Positions 1 to 7,431 of a DNA stretch of 31,579 nucleotides are shown here, piece after piece. The stretch lies in the IMG/VR virus record IMGVR_UViG_3300034072_000913, positions 1 to 31,579 of that record; one strand, given 5' to 3'. The notes beneath the pieces are model-generated. The model had not been told where the DNA came from. It did no database searches and saw only the letters and a list, made by a program, of their open reading frames with translations. The stretch's first letter is position 1; every line of letters starts with the position of its first letter. The translations under genes were made by a program, and so were the position numbers. Origin of the DNA: a virus.

Positions 1-23
1 GCATTGGGCAGATAAACTATAGT
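1..23 (+). promoter_or_regulatory. Partial phage promoter at window edge
   Basis: TATAGT at 18-23 matches the -10 element of the other promoters in this window. Exactly 17 bases precede it, so the -35 would lie just outside the window. It would drive the gene at 109. The leader holds a small GCGCC/GGCGC hairpin around 60-78. Confidence 0.45.
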
Positions 24-108
24 ATTCTTTATTGTGGCTGGATACAGCTAAGAGGCCACGCGCCTTACACCGCGGCGCTTAAATGCGCTCATCCACAAAG
101 GACTTAAA

Positions 109-441
109 ATGGAAATGAAGTTCAAAGACGAAGGTGACAAGATCAAATGGGATGAAGGCATGCAACGTGTGATGGCTGCCGCCCATGCTGTACAAACTGG
201 TGTGAAGCTGGAAATGCAGCGCGAAGGTTTCAGTGTTCTGCCCCAGATCGACAAGTCTGGGCAAGGGCCTAAACATCTTCGTGTGGGCGTGAATATGGCC
301 ATGTGCGAGACTTCGACTCTCACACGTCTCTTGGTTGAGAAGGGCATCTTCACCTGGGGTGAGTTTGCTTCAACCTATGCTGAGGTGGTCGAAGAAGAAA
401 AAGCCAAGTACGAAAAGCAACTCGGAATCAATCTAGCCTAG
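109..441 (+). CDS. Hypothetical phage protein, 110 aa
   Basis: Family not recognised. The start has a good ribosome binding site (AAAGGA, 6 bases upstream). The protein looks soluble, with no signal peptide or membrane segment. A lysine- and glutamate-rich C-terminal helix runs from about residue 85 to 107. It is the first gene after the partial promoter at the window edge and is followed after 10 bases by the gene at 452, so the two are probably co-transcribed just ahead of a regulator and a primase-helicase. No function can be assigned from the sequence. Confidence 0.8.
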   Translation: MEMKFKDEGDKIKWDEGMQRVMAAAHAVQTGVKLEMQREGFSVLPQIDKSGQGPKHLRVGVNMAMCETSTLTRLLVEKGIFTWGEFASTYAEVVEEEKAKYEKQLGINLA

Positions 442-451
442 GAGAAGAAAA

Positions 452-919
452 ATGGGTTATGCAGATCTGACACAAGCGCAGCAGGAGCGTCTGAGCATCT
501 GGAATAAGGCTCTGGATACTCTGATGCCATGGTTCGCCAAGGAAGTTCCTCAAATTGGCAACCAAACGCCATCTGGCCTCGCTGATGATATCGGGCGTGT
601 GAATCAGCTCAAGAAGGATGTCGAGAAGATCGAGAAGACTTTGAAGGAACGCTTCAAGGTTCTTCGCGAAGGAAAGTCTGAAGTTCGTGGCGATGTCTAT
701 GAGCTGAAAGTCAGTACACAAGAGCGCACAGCTCTCGACCAGGAGATGGCCAAACAGACACTCAATCTGCTGGGTGATTTCAATATCCCCAACCTGGTGC
801 GATACATCAATTCGCTCCCCGAGATGCCTGAAGGGCTGCTGCTGCCTAAAGGCACCACGAATCTGCAGGTGCACATGAAGACCTCTGAAGTCGAGACCAT
901 TCGAGTCAACGAGATCTGA
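452..919 (+). CDS. Hypothetical phage protein with central coiled coil, 155 aa
   Basis: The start follows an AGGAG ribosome binding site. The middle (about residues 50-75) is a charged heptad-like helix rich in K, E and D. It is followed by a short beta-type region and an ERTALDQEMAK stretch of a kind seen in several phage early proteins of unknown role. The C-terminus is beta-rich and has no membrane segment. It sits between the small gene at 109 and the regulator at 1054, in the early or replication block. A role in DNA metabolism is possible by context only. Confidence 0.8.
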   Translation: MGYADLTQAQQERLSIWNKALDTLMPWFAKEVPQIGNQTPSGLADDIGRVNQLKKDVEKIEKTLKERFKVLREGKSEVRGDVYELKVSTQERTALDQEMAKQTLNLLGDFNIPNLVRYINSLPEMPEGLLLPKGTTNLQVHMKTSEVETIRVNEI

Positions 920-968
920 CGGCTGTCGCTATGAAAGGAGGTGTGGGATTATTCCTGCATCTCTTTTC

Positions 969-1010
969 TTGTGCGACCAACAAATCCCATCTAGTTTGTG
1001 CCCAACAAAC
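969..1010 (+). repeat. Operator-like direct and inverted repeats
   Basis: TTGTGC-GA-CCAACAAA at 969-984 recurs as TTGTGC-CCAACAAA at 996-1009, 27 bases downstream. The second copy is also an inverted repeat (GTTTG at 994-998, CAAAC at 1006-1010) and contains the -35 element of the promoter at 996-1024. This arrangement suits a repressor or activator site. The gene directly downstream is a winged-helix-like protein that could bind it. Confidence 0.5.
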
Positions 1011-1024
1011 TATTTTATTATATT
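996..1024 (+). promoter_or_regulatory. Sigma70-like promoter for gene at 1054
   Basis: TTGTGC at 996-1001, a 17-base spacer, and TATATT at 1019-1024. Transcription would begin near 1031, which rules out translation starts at 931 or 1027 and supports ATG 1054. Confidence 0.6.
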
Positions 1025-1053
1025 GTATGTTTTCACCACCACGCCGAGGCCTC

Positions 1054-1350
1054 ATGTCTGAGCATCTTGAGAGTGTGATGGAAGGTGCATCGTCCACGAT
1101 TGATCAAACTCGTGACAAGATCCTTCACACACTGACAATCTTTCCATTCCTATCTCGTTCGATGATCCATGTTGGCATTGGCACGAGCACACCTACCACT
1201 CTGTGGAAGCCAATTCTGGACCAGCTGGTCGCAGAAGGTAAGGTGCAGGTCACCAAGTTCCAACGTAACAGTCCGTTGGATCGCTCGCAGAGCTATACCA
1301 TCTACCATCTGCCTGAGAACGAATATAAAGTCGAACCAACGGCTGAATAA
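1054..1350 (+). CDS. Putative winged-helix DNA-binding regulator, 98 aa
   Basis: Residues about 18-85 follow a winged-helix pattern: helix (KILHTLTIF), turn, a second helix (SRSMIHVGIG), a recognition-type helix (TTLWKPILDQLVAEGKV) and a two-strand wing ending YTIYHL. The start at 1054 is preferred because it has a CGAGG ribosome binding site and lies 23-30 bases after the inferred transcription start. In-frame starts further upstream fall inside the promoter. The gene sits alone behind its own promoter, whose -35 overlaps repeats, so autoregulation is a reasonable inference. It is followed closely by the primase-helicase. The DNA-binding call rests on pattern only; the family was not identified. 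Confidence 0.6.
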   Translation: MSEHLESVMEGASSTIDQTRDKILHTLTIFPFLSRSMIHVGIGTSTPTTLWKPILDQLVAEGKVQVTKFQRNSPLDRSQSYTIYHLPENEYKVEPTAE

Positions 1351-1371
1351 TCGTCTTAGACAGGGGCAGTC

Positions 1372-3762
1372 ATGGTTACCGATCAATTCTCGCAAGCGGT
1401 AATTGATGACCTTGCTCGGTCTGGACTGACTCCAACCGACATTAAGGCCAAACCGCTAGGACCTGCAGAGAAGCAGATGACCAACTCACCTCAGGGTGCT
1501 GATGGTTATGTTCTACCTTACTTCTCTCTGTACGGTGAGCCTCTGAAGTATTACCGTGTACGGTTGTTCAATAACGACCCCAAGTACAAGCAAACGGTAA
1601 ACTCGAGCAACCACGTATATTTTCCGCCCCAGCTTGCTGGAATGCTTGGCACTGCCAAATACCTCCTCCTCACGGAAGGTGAGAAGAAGGCTGCTGCTGC
1701 ATGTCGCGCAGGATTCCCTTGCGTAGCGCTATCTGGTGTAGACTCTTGGAAGAGTCGTACTGTAGTGCTGCCTAAAGATGCCAAGCTTGTGCAAGGCAAA
1801 GATGGTAGCGTGATCGCACGCCTTGAAGGCAACCAAAAAGCCCTGGAAGGATTGGGTGATGGGTATGCTGTGGGTTTCCAGGAGATTATTGACTTTGTCT
1901 CCAAACGGAACATCCCTATCATCATTGCTTATGATTCGGATTCAGTACTGGGCACTAAACCTGATGTTCAGCGTGCTGCTGCTGTTCTTGGCTATGAGCT
2001 ACGGTTCCGTGGAATCCCTCTTAAGCATATTCGTCAGCTCATCCTCTCAGGCGAACAAAGCGGGCTCAGGAAAATTGGTCTAGACGATCTTCTGGTTCAT
2101 CCTGAACTAGGAGCTATGTCTCTAGAAGGCCAAATAAATAAGTGCCTTGCACAAAAGAGCGCTTTCCCTATTCACCCAAATCCGAAAGAATATGTCAACA
2201 AAAAGCTCCAGCGGAATAACCTGAGCAGACAAGAAGCTCAGGCTCTGGGTACTGCTGTGCTTTCGGATCTGGATGCTAAAGGAACTAGGCTCTACTCGCC
2301 TAACGATGATAACCTGTACTACTTCGATCGAGGGGCTAAACACCTGATGAAGGTGAACTTTAAATTCCTCGATCCAGAATATGCTAAGTCTGACTTCGGC
2401 AAGAAGATGTATCGTGACTACAATGTAGCAGGTCACGAGACTCGTCTCATGAGCTGGGTTGGTACAATGTTCTCTGGTGAATCTCCTATTGAGGATGTTT
2501 ATCCTGAACGAGTGGTTACTGTTCGTGGTGACACAATGTACTACCAGCTTAATGATGGTCAGACAGTAAAGGTCAATGCAGACCAGATCTCTGTGATCGA
2601 CAATGGTGAAGACAACCTGTTGTTTGAAAGTGGGCATGTGGCTCCTATCACAGAGAAGGAGATTACCGAAGCCGTAGCCAAGGTTAGAGCTATGCCTTGG
2701 GAAAGCTGGTGGCTCCAAGTTCTGCAAGAAGCCCGCATTAAGAACTCCGAAGCAGACTACCAGCGTAAGCTATTGGCTCTGCTCTATAATATCAGTCCTT
2801 GGATGTATCGTTGGCGTGGTACGCAGCTGCCTGTTGAAATGACCTGCGGTGAAGCTGGCTCTGGTAAGTCAACTCTCTACCTCCTCCGCCTCGGGATCAT
2901 GAATGGCAAGCCTGTTCTGCGTAACGCACCCAATGACCTAAGAGACTGGGGTGCTTCTGTTGCATCCACTGGCGGTCTGCATGTTACCGACAACGTACAC
3001 ATGTCAAACACGTCACTCAGGCAAGAGCTGTCTGATGAACTCTGCCGTCTTGTAACAGAACCTGATCCACATATTGAACGGCGCAAGTTGTACTCAGACA
3101 ATGTTCTGGTGCGTACACCGGTAAAGTCTGTGTTTGCAATCACTGCGATCAAACAGCCGTTTACCAATGTGGACATCATTCAACGGTCAATCATCACAGA
3201 ACTCGATAAGGGGACTGATGAGGATCTAACCTACGATGGTGACTGGGAAAAGCATCAGATGGCCAAATATGGTGGCCGTGCCATGTGGCTGGCCCATCAG
3301 TTTGTGTTCCAACAGAAGCTGTTCCAACAGATCAGGGAAAATTGGCGTGCGAACTACAAAGCTAAATACCGGCTGATCAACATCGAGCAACTACTCCAGA
3401 TGGCTGCTCAAGTCTATGGTTGGGATGGTTCTTGGATTCCTGGCTACGTCGAAGAGTCGCGTGACGAGCGGTCTAGTGACACAGACTGGGCACTGTCAGG
3501 GATTAAGGAATATGTGACCATCATTTCTAACACTATGACTTCAGCACAACTCAATGCCTTTAATTTTACGGCCTCATCTCTATCAGAGTGGGCTGAGTCA
3601 AACCCAGAGTACAGTGACTGTGCCATGTTGACAAATACTCGTCAGCTAGGTAAGTACATGAGCCAGAACAAGCATACAATTTCGATGGTTGCAGGTGTGG
3701 TTCCTGGCCCAGTTGTTGGTAATAGGCAAACATACAAAATCAGGCCAAATAGACCAAAATGA
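1372..3762 (+). CDS. DNA primase-helicase (TOPRIM-like plus P-loop ATPase)
   Basis: A 796-residue protein expected to prime and unwind DNA at the phage fork. The N-terminal half carries a TOPRIM-like domain of the DUF3854 type: an acidic strand LLLTEGEKKA at residues 98-107 and IIIAYDSDS at 183-191, where E102 and the DSD acids would hold metal. The C-terminal half has a Walker A motif GEAGSGKST at 493-501 and a possible second strand GLHVTDN at 535-541, as in D5/SF3-like phage helicases. No N-terminal zinc finger is visible. The start ATG has AGGGGC weakly placed upstream. It closes the operon that begins at the regulator, with a promoter following at 3797. Helicase activity is better supported than priming. 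Confidence 0.8.
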   Translation: MVTDQFSQAVIDDLARSGLTPTDIKAKPLGPAEKQMTNSPQGADGYVLPYFSLYGEPLKYYRVRLFNNDPKYKQTVNSSNHVYFPPQLAGMLGTAKYLLLTEGEKKAAAACRAGFPCVALSGVDSWKSRTVVLPKDAKLVQGKDGSVIARLEGNQKALEGLGDGYAVGFQEIIDFVSKRNIPIIIAYDSDSVLGTKPDVQRAAAVLGYELRFRGIPLKHIRQLILSGEQSGLRKIGLDDLLVHPELGAMSLEGQINKCLAQKSAFPIHPNPKEYVNKKLQRNNLSRQEAQALGTAVLSDLDAKGTRLYSPNDDNLYYFDRGAKHLMKVNFKFLDPEYAKSDFGKKMYRDYNVAGHETRLMSWVGTMFSGESPIEDVYPERVVTVRGDTMYYQLNDGQTVKVNADQISVIDNGEDNLLFESGHVAPITEKEITEAVAKVRAMPWESWWLQVLQEARIKNSEADYQRKLLALLYNISPWMYRWRGTQLPVEMTCGEAGSGKSTLYLLRLGIMNGKPVLRNAPNDLRDWGASVASTGGLHVTDNVHMSNTSLRQELSDELCRLVTEPDPHIERRKLYSDNVLVRTPVKSVFAITAIKQPFTNVDIIQRSIITELDKGTDEDLTYDGDWEKHQMAKYGGRAMWLAHQFVFQQKLFQQIRENWRANYKAKYRLINIEQLLQMAAQVYGWDGSWIPGYVEESRDERSSDTDWALSGIKEYVTIISNTMTSAQLNAFNFTASSLSEWAESNPEYSDCAMLTNTRQLGKYMSQNKHTISMVAGVVPGPVVGNRQTYKIRPNRPK

Positions 3763-3788
3763 CCATCAGTTATCTTTGGTGACCATCA
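3760..3788 (+). repeat. TGACCATCA direct repeat upstream of promoter
   Basis: TGACCATCA occurs at 3760-3768 and again at 3780-3788, 20 bases apart (about two helical turns), just upstream of the promoter at 3797. The same nine bases occur upstream of the promoter at 15339, and a GGACCATCA variant lies in the promoter at 10597. It may be an activator site. Confidence 0.4.
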
Positions 3789-3796
3789 TTTGCTGC

Positions 3797-3825
3797 TTGC
3801 AATGTCCTCTCTTCTTCTTTAATAT
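3797..3825 (+). promoter_or_regulatory. Sigma70-like promoter for gene at 3910
   Basis: TTGCAA at 3797-3802, a 17-base spacer, and TAATAT at 3820-3825. This predicts a leader of about 78 bases before ATG 3910. Confidence 0.6.
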
Positions 3826-3909
3826 GAATCTTGTCATCGAGAGTGACGTGGGTTTCCACATCATTCCGCAATCAACCAGCAGAACACCACTGCGATCATG
3901 GAGGCCAAA

Positions 3910-4278
3910 ATGGCTAAGAACGAAACCGTCACTACGGAAACAGCCACTCAACCGGAAGGTCAAGTGACTGAAACCGGCGCCGCGACCACCACCGAAGCCG
4001 CCGCCGCTCCGAAGAAGGACAGCCGCTACATCGAGCTGACTCTGAAGGACGGCAGCACCATGAAGCGCAAGGATTACATCCTGAAGCGCTGGGGTGAAAA
4101 GGCCTCGCGTGGCGAAATCGCCAAGGAACTGACGGAGCTGGAAGGCCGCGAAGTGCCGTACCAGATCGTCTTCCAGGCGACGAAGGGTGTCGCCGGTGGT
4201 CCGGATCCGAAGCCTGCCGCTGCTCCGGCTGCTGAAGCTCCTGCCGCTGAGGGCGGCGACGTGGTTGCCGGCGCCTAA
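3910..4278 (+). CDS. Small GC-rich HTH-like protein with Ala/Thr/Pro tails, 122 aa
   Basis: The start at 3910 is chosen over 3898 because GGAGG lies six bases upstream of it. The protein has a disordered N-terminus (Thr, Glu, Ala; residues 1-35), a compact core at about 38-92 (IELTLKDGS, then RKDYILKRWGEKASRGEIAKELTE and VPYQIVFQATKG) and an Ala/Pro-rich acidic tail. The RGEIAKEL segment looks like a helix-turn-helix. Codon use is much more GC3-rich than in neighbouring genes and resembles the genes at 15421 and 21527, which fits strong expression. It has its own promoter and ends in stacked hairpins and an intrinsic terminator. It may be an abundant DNA-binding or nucleoid-like protein; this is inference. 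Confidence 0.8.
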   Translation: MAKNETVTTETATQPEGQVTETGAATTTEAAAAPKKDSRYIELTLKDGSTMKRKDYILKRWGEKASRGEIAKELTELEGREVPYQIVFQATKGVAGGPDPKPAAAPAAEAPAAEGGDVVAGA

Positions 4279-4291
4279 CCAGCGTCGTCAA

Positions 4292-4356
4292 GCAGGCTAA
4301 CCACCTGCGGGAGAAGAATGAACTCCACCGGCCGGTGTATAAGTAGTTCTTCTCCC
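4292..4356 (+). promoter_or_regulatory. Stacked hairpins, possible attenuator upstream half
   Basis: Hairpin 1 pairs GCAGG (4292-4296) with CCTGC (4304-4308). Hairpin 2 starts on the next base: GGGAGAAGAA (4309-4318) pairs perfectly with TTCTTCTCCC (4347-4356), and its loop contains the palindrome CACCGGCCGGTG (4326-4337). The 5' arm GGGAGAAG can also pair with CTTCTCCC at 4384-4391, inside the terminator stem, so the two folds exclude each other. Confidence 0.6.
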
Positions 4357-4378
4357 AAATACCAGATGGGTTCTTTTG

Positions 4379-4417
4379 GCCAGCTTCTCCCATTAAAAGA
4401 AGCTGGCATTTATTTTA
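4379..4417 (+). terminator. Intrinsic terminator after gene at 3910
   Basis: GCCAGCTTCT (4379-4388) pairs perfectly with AGAAGCTGGC (4398-4407) around a nine-base loop, followed by the T-rich ATTTATTTTA. It lies upstream of the genes at 4441 and 4721, for which no separate promoter is visible, so read-through or regulated termination is implied. Confidence 0.8.
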
Positions 4418-4440
4418 GCCATATCCTTGGGGAAGATATA

Positions 4441-4785
4441 GTGGGCTACGAATCTTGGCGCGATGCACAATTCCGCACCAAAGAAGATCCAGATGAAATT
4501 CATACGACCGAAGTAGGTCGTTTGTCTATGAAGACCATGCATCGTCTTCGTGGATATTCCAATAGGCGCATATTGGACGCACTGGTAGATCGAGTGGTTG
4601 CTCTCTACCCAGATGCCATACAGATGCATACACACCACAATAACTCTGCTCAGGTGATAACCTTGTCGGTTACTCACAAAGGCAAGTGGCTGCCCTATCC
4701 AACGATGGAAGGAAAGTTCAGTGTCCAAAGAACCAGTTATACTCGTTCCGAACAACAACTTCCACCGCATATACAAGTCATGTAA
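4441..4785 (+). CDS. Hypothetical protein upstream of resolvase, about 114 aa
   Basis: Family not recognised. The frame is open from 4318, but that start lies inside a hairpin and before the terminator. The GTG at 4441 has a good ribosome binding site (GGGGAAG) and lies just past the terminator, so I prefer it; ATG 4369 is an alternative. Residues are mixed alpha/beta, with a His-rich patch (QMHTHHNN) near the middle. The 3' end overlaps the start of the RuvC-like gene by 65 bases, which suggests translational coupling. No function can be assigned. Confidence 0.6.
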   Translation: MGYESWRDAQFRTKEDPDEIHTTEVGRLSMKTMHRLRGYSNRRILDALVDRVVALYPDAIQMHTHHNNSAQVITLSVTHKGKWLPYPTMEGKFSVQRTSYTRSEQQLPPHIQVM

Positions 4786-5233
4786 GGAAGCCATTCCAAG
4801 AATCGAAGAACGAACTTTTCTGGCACTAGATCCTGGTGAAACCACTGGATATGCCAACTGGGATGGCTCATCCATCCTACTAAGACAATGGGACACAAAA
4901 GATCGGGCAGCTGGCTTCAGGTTGCTTGATGATGATCTGCGACGTCAAGGCGACGTGATGCACTTGAGGATGGAAGACTATCGTGTCTATTCCTTCAAGG
5001 CTGATCAGCACCATTTCACTGAACTTCACACTGCCAAACTTATTGGTGCCTTTGAAGTAGCCGCGCTGCTTAATGGCGTGCCTATCTCTATGATGATGGC
5101 CCAGCAAGCTAAGGCCTTCTGGACAGACGAGAAGCTGAAGCTGGTTGGCTTGTATGAGCCAGGCATGAAACATGCCAGAGACGCTCTCCGACATCTACTA
5201 TACCTCATCTGCTTCGGTAAGAAGGGAGGCTAA
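4721..5233 (+). CDS. RuvC-like Holliday junction resolvase
   Basis: A 170-residue RNase H-fold nuclease expected to cut Holliday or other branched DNA during replication and packaging. The first catalytic strand is FLALDPGETTGYANWDG (residues 33-49, D37). The second acid is E85 in RMEDYRVY. The C-terminal motif is KHARDALRHLLYL (150-162), with H151 and D154 completing the metal site. Length matches phage and bacterial RuvC proteins. The start is GTG at 4721 with a GGAAGGAAAG ribosome binding site inside the upstream gene. Residues 1-28 precede the first strand and could be a short extension. It fits beside the primase-helicase and recombination genes. Confidence 0.85.
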   Translation: MSKEPVILVPNNNFHRIYKSCKEAIPRIEERTFLALDPGETTGYANWDGSSILLRQWDTKDRAAGFRLLDDDLRRQGDVMHLRMEDYRVYSFKADQHHFTELHTAKLIGAFEVAALLNGVPISMMMAQQAKAFWTDEKLKLVGLYEPGMKHARDALRHLLYLICFGKKGG

Positions 5234-5234
5234 C

Positions 5235-5462
5235 ATGTATGTTTACCTACGTAAGGAACGACTAGGTGATGTTAAGGGCATCACTCTCGAACTTGACGAC
5301 CTGCTGGATATTCCTACGGTAATTAAACACGAAGGCCTGCTCTACCACTTGACTGAGCGTAGGCATCGTGGACTGCCTCTATACATGGCCGCACGCTTTT
5401 TCAACCACGATGTTCAAACAGGCTGGACATTCTCCATTCTACAGGAGAAGCAACCCCAATGA
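5235..5462 (+). CDS. Hypothetical protein, 75 aa
   Basis: Family not recognised. The start ATG follows GGGAGGC one base after the resolvase stop. The stop overlaps the next start (ATGA at 5459). The fold appears mixed alpha/beta, with no cysteines or membrane segment. It lies between the resolvase and another tiny gene in one operon. Confidence 0.75.
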   Translation: MYVYLRKERLGDVKGITLELDDLLDIPTVIKHEGLLYHLTERRHRGLPLYMAARFFNHDVQTGWTFSILQEKQPQ

Positions 5463-5659
5463 ATGTGCTGCTTAAGGATGCTGGACGTCCTATCTGTGAG
5501 CTCCGGATGGTGGTCATAGGAGAGTTGCTGCCGGATGTGGTTATCTGGGGCAACGAAATCTACATCCATGATGACACAGACCAACAAGGTAAACGTGCTA
5601 TCTATGTGAAGGCTGTTGGAGTCATTAACCTCGACAAGAAGAGCAAACAACCAAAATAG
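5459..5659 (+). CDS. Hypothetical small beta-rich protein, 66 aa
   Basis: Family not recognised. It is mostly beta-strand by pattern (ELRMVVIGELLPDVVIWGNEIYI) with a basic C-terminal tail. Its ATG overlaps the preceding stop and ACAGGAG lies upstream. It is the last gene before the promoter at 5666. Confidence 0.7.
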   Translation: MNVLLKDAGRPICELRMVVIGELLPDVVIWGNEIYIHDDTDQQGKRAIYVKAVGVINLDKKSKQPK

Positions 5660-5665
5660 CCACTC

Positions 5666-5694
5666 TTGCTTTGAGCCTCTTTTCATTCTATAAT
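5666..5694 (+). promoter_or_regulatory. Sigma70-like promoter with palindromic -10
   Basis: TTGCTT at 5666-5671, a 17-base spacer, and TATAAT at 5689-5694. The -10 sits in a perfect palindrome ATTCTATA-A-TATAGAAT (5684-5700). A CCACTC box directly precedes the -35. It drives the gene at 5723. Confidence 0.75.
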
Positions 5695-5722
5695 ATAGAA
5701 TCTGACAAGAAGGACATCAGAC

Positions 5723-6145
5723 ATGAGCAATTGGGGTAAACCAGATTTCGATTCGCGTAGCAAGGAACAGCAAGCAATCGATGCTGCAGCACCGGCTCTG
5801 CGTGAGAAGCTGAAGCTCGACGGTTTCATGTATGAGTGGCCTCGTAGCTACAAAGTGCAAGCTGGCTACAATCCAGCAGAAGTTCAGATTATCTGTGTGC
5901 GTCATGCTGAGTGGCAGAAAGTGCGCTTGAGCATGAAGGGTAAGTATACTCACGAGAAGTTGCGGATCTGCAAAGACTGGTGGGATATGAACAATAAGCA
6001 TGCAGATGCTCTGGAAGAGCTGGGCAAGAAAGCTGAGGCACAAAATCTTCGGTATGATACTGAAGTGCAAGTGGGGAATTATTTGGGGGCGTTACGCCGT
6101 GGTGGTCAACTCGACATGAACAATCAAGTGCGGAGGTATATCTAA
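5723..6145 (+). CDS. Hypothetical phage protein, 140 aa
   Basis: Family not recognised. It is a soluble protein with aromatic-rich segments (GFMYEWPRSYKV, KDWWDMNNKHADALEELGKKAEA) and a largely helical C-terminal half. It is the first gene after the strong promoter at 5666, with AAGGACATCAGAC upstream of the ATG. The stop overlaps the next start (TAATG). This is the head of a run of small accessory genes of unknown role. Confidence 0.8.
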   Translation: MSNWGKPDFDSRSKEQQAIDAAAPALREKLKLDGFMYEWPRSYKVQAGYNPAEVQIICVRHAEWQKVRLSMKGKYTHEKLRICKDWWDMNNKHADALEELGKKAEAQNLRYDTEVQVGNYLGALRRGGQLDMNNQVRRYI

Positions 6146-6330
6146 TGACTATTCCTACTATTTCTGAGCGTTTGCATTTTGGTGTGCAAACTGGTAGTAT
6201 GGCTATCATGTGGGACTCTGCTATCAAGAAGATGGAAGAAGAGTTCCATAATGGGCCAGAGGGTGTAACTCTGTCTCCAGGTGAAGGAGCAGCAGTCTAC
6301 CGTATTCTCAAAGAACTAGGGCTCGTCTGA
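6145..6330 (+). CDS. Hypothetical protein, 61 aa
   Basis: Family not recognised. It is a short protein ending GEGAAVYRILKELGLV, with an excellent GGAGG ribosome binding site. It overlaps both neighbours by one to four bases, so it is clearly part of the 5723 operon. Confidence 0.75.
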   Translation: MTIPTISERLHFGVQTGSMAIMWDSAIKKMEEEFHNGPEGVTLSPGEGAAVYRILKELGLV

Positions 6331-6536
6331 TGGCTGACTTCTGCAAACAATGCAGTGTTAAGACTTTCGGAGAAGATTTCGGAGACCTGGCAGGTATTAC
6401 CAAGCCAGAAGATGAGGCTCGGGAATTATACTGTGTAGTCCTCTGTGAAGGATGTGGCTGCATCCAAGTTGATTCCGAAGGCAAGTGTGTCTCTGAAAAC
6501 TGTCTAGAGAAGGGGCATAAAGATGACCAAGTATAA
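6330..6536 (+). CDS. Small zinc-ribbon-like protein, 68 aa
   Basis: Cysteines occur as CKQC (residues 5-8), then CVVLCEGCGC in the middle, then CVSENC and a nearby His, a spacing typical of a small zinc-binding fold. Similar tiny Cys-rich proteins are common in phage early regions, but no function is known for this one. The start overlaps the upstream stop (TGATG). The stop overlaps the start at 6523 by 14 bases. Confidence 0.75.
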   Translation: MADFCKQCSVKTFGEDFGDLAGITKPEDEARELYCVVLCEGCGCIQVDSEGKCVSENCLEKGHKDDQV

Positions 6537-6762
6537 GCAAGAGGTCTTCAAGCTGCAGCGTCCTGTGATGACGAACGCCAAACAAGTCATGATACTAGCA
6601 TATAACAAGGATCGCAGTGCACTTGGGGAATTCCCGATAACAGATCGGCTACGTAAGCTGTTCGGGAATGAATACAAGATCTATGTGCAAGGCTATCTAG
6701 ATGAGCAAGGCCAAATTATTTTGGTCGATCTCGTTAAACCAGAGGATGAGCCCTCCTGGTAG
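6523..6762 (+). CDS. Hypothetical beta-rich protein, 79 aa
   Basis: Family not recognised. The predicted strands (KQVMILAYNKD, EYKIYVQGYLDEQGQIILVDLV) suggest a small beta barrel or sheet. The start follows AAGGGGC within the previous gene. It is the last gene before the promoter at 6779. Confidence 0.75.
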   Translation: MTKYKQEVFKLQRPVMTNAKQVMILAYNKDRSALGEFPITDRLRKLFGNEYKIYVQGYLDEQGQIILVDLVKPEDEPSW

Positions 6763-6778
6763 ACAAGCTTTTATGCCC

Positions 6779-6807
6779 TAGAAAGCATCCCAGGAATCCT
6801 GTATAAT
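6779..6807 (+). promoter_or_regulatory. Promoter for gene at 6832
   Basis: A perfect TATAAT at 6802-6807 lies 17 bases after a weak -35 (TAGAAA, 6779-6784). ATGCCC just upstream matches the promoter at 10597. The weak -35 suggests that an activator may help. Confidence 0.5.
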
Positions 6808-6831
6808 AAAGAATAAGAAGGAAGCTAGCTC

Positions 6832-7431
6832 ATGGCTGGAAAAGGTGGAAGGCCATCAATCTACAAGGCGGGAGATCGCTTTGGGGAATTGGTGCTAAAA
6901 CAGAAGGTTCGTACTAAGCCAGGCTCTTCTGGAGGACAGAAGTGGCTAGTGCAATGTGATTGCGGTCAACGCTTCACAGCACCAATCTTCTATATGGTTC
7001 GGGATAATCATCCTAAGCGCCACTGTGGTGCTAAGATCCATAAGCCAGAAGTAAATCCTTATCCACGGGAAAAAGGTATCTGGCAGATGATGCATATGCG
7101 GTGTGAAGATCCGCGGCATCGATTCTACAAGTACTACGGAGGTGCAACTCCTCCAATTCAAATCGATCCTCGGTGGTCGAAGCGTAATCCTGATGGATGG
7201 AAGAACTTCATCGAGGATATGGGTCCAGCACCCACAAAGAAACACACCCTCGATCGAATCAATCCATTCCAGAACTATGGTTGGGTTGAAGGCAAGCTCA
7301 ATTGCCGGTGGGCAACACCGAAGGAGCAAGGTAACAACATGAAACGTCACTGGTTGGAAAAGGGCTACAAGCCAGAAGACTTCCAACAGGCACAACAGGA
7401 AGAAGAGGAGGCCATCGATGCAGAAGCCTAA
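6832..7431 (+). CDS. HNH/homing-endonuclease-like protein, 199 aa
   Basis: The N-terminal part (residues about 12-65) has a strand-rich segment with CDCG and HCG cysteines, a likely zinc-bound domain. The C-terminal part matches a family widespread in phages, usually annotated as HNH or homing endonuclease-like: GIWQMMHMRCEDP, YYGG, the IDPRW...F..DMG pattern, then HTLDRINPF and NCRWATPKEQGNN. The His-Leu-Asp-Arg and Asn-Cys-Arg-Trp elements would form the beta-beta-alpha metal site. It stands behind its own promoter, and the C-terminus is Gln/Glu-rich. Such genes can be free-standing mobile endonucleases, but no intron or intein is visible nearby. Nuclease activity is uncertain. Confidence 0.65.
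   Translation: MAGKGGRPSIYKAGDRFGELVLKQKVRTKPGSSGGQKWLVQCDCGQRFTAPIFYMVRDNHPKRHCGAKIHKPEVNPYPREKGIWQMMHMRCEDPRHRFYKYYGGATPPIQIDPRWSKRNPDGWKNFIEDMGPAPTKKHTLDRINPFQNYGWVEGKLNCRWATPKEQGNNMKRHWLEKGYKPEDFQQAQQEEEEAIDAEA

Noticed and set aside
931-974. Possible weak terminator AAAG(G)AG...CTCTTT after the 452 gene
   Set aside because: The stem needs a bulge and wobble pairs and the T-run is short; too weak to annotate.
931-1053. Upstream extension of the winged-helix gene (starts at 931 or 1027)
   Set aside because: These starts lie before or inside the inferred promoter and lack a ribosome binding site; ATG 1054 fits both.
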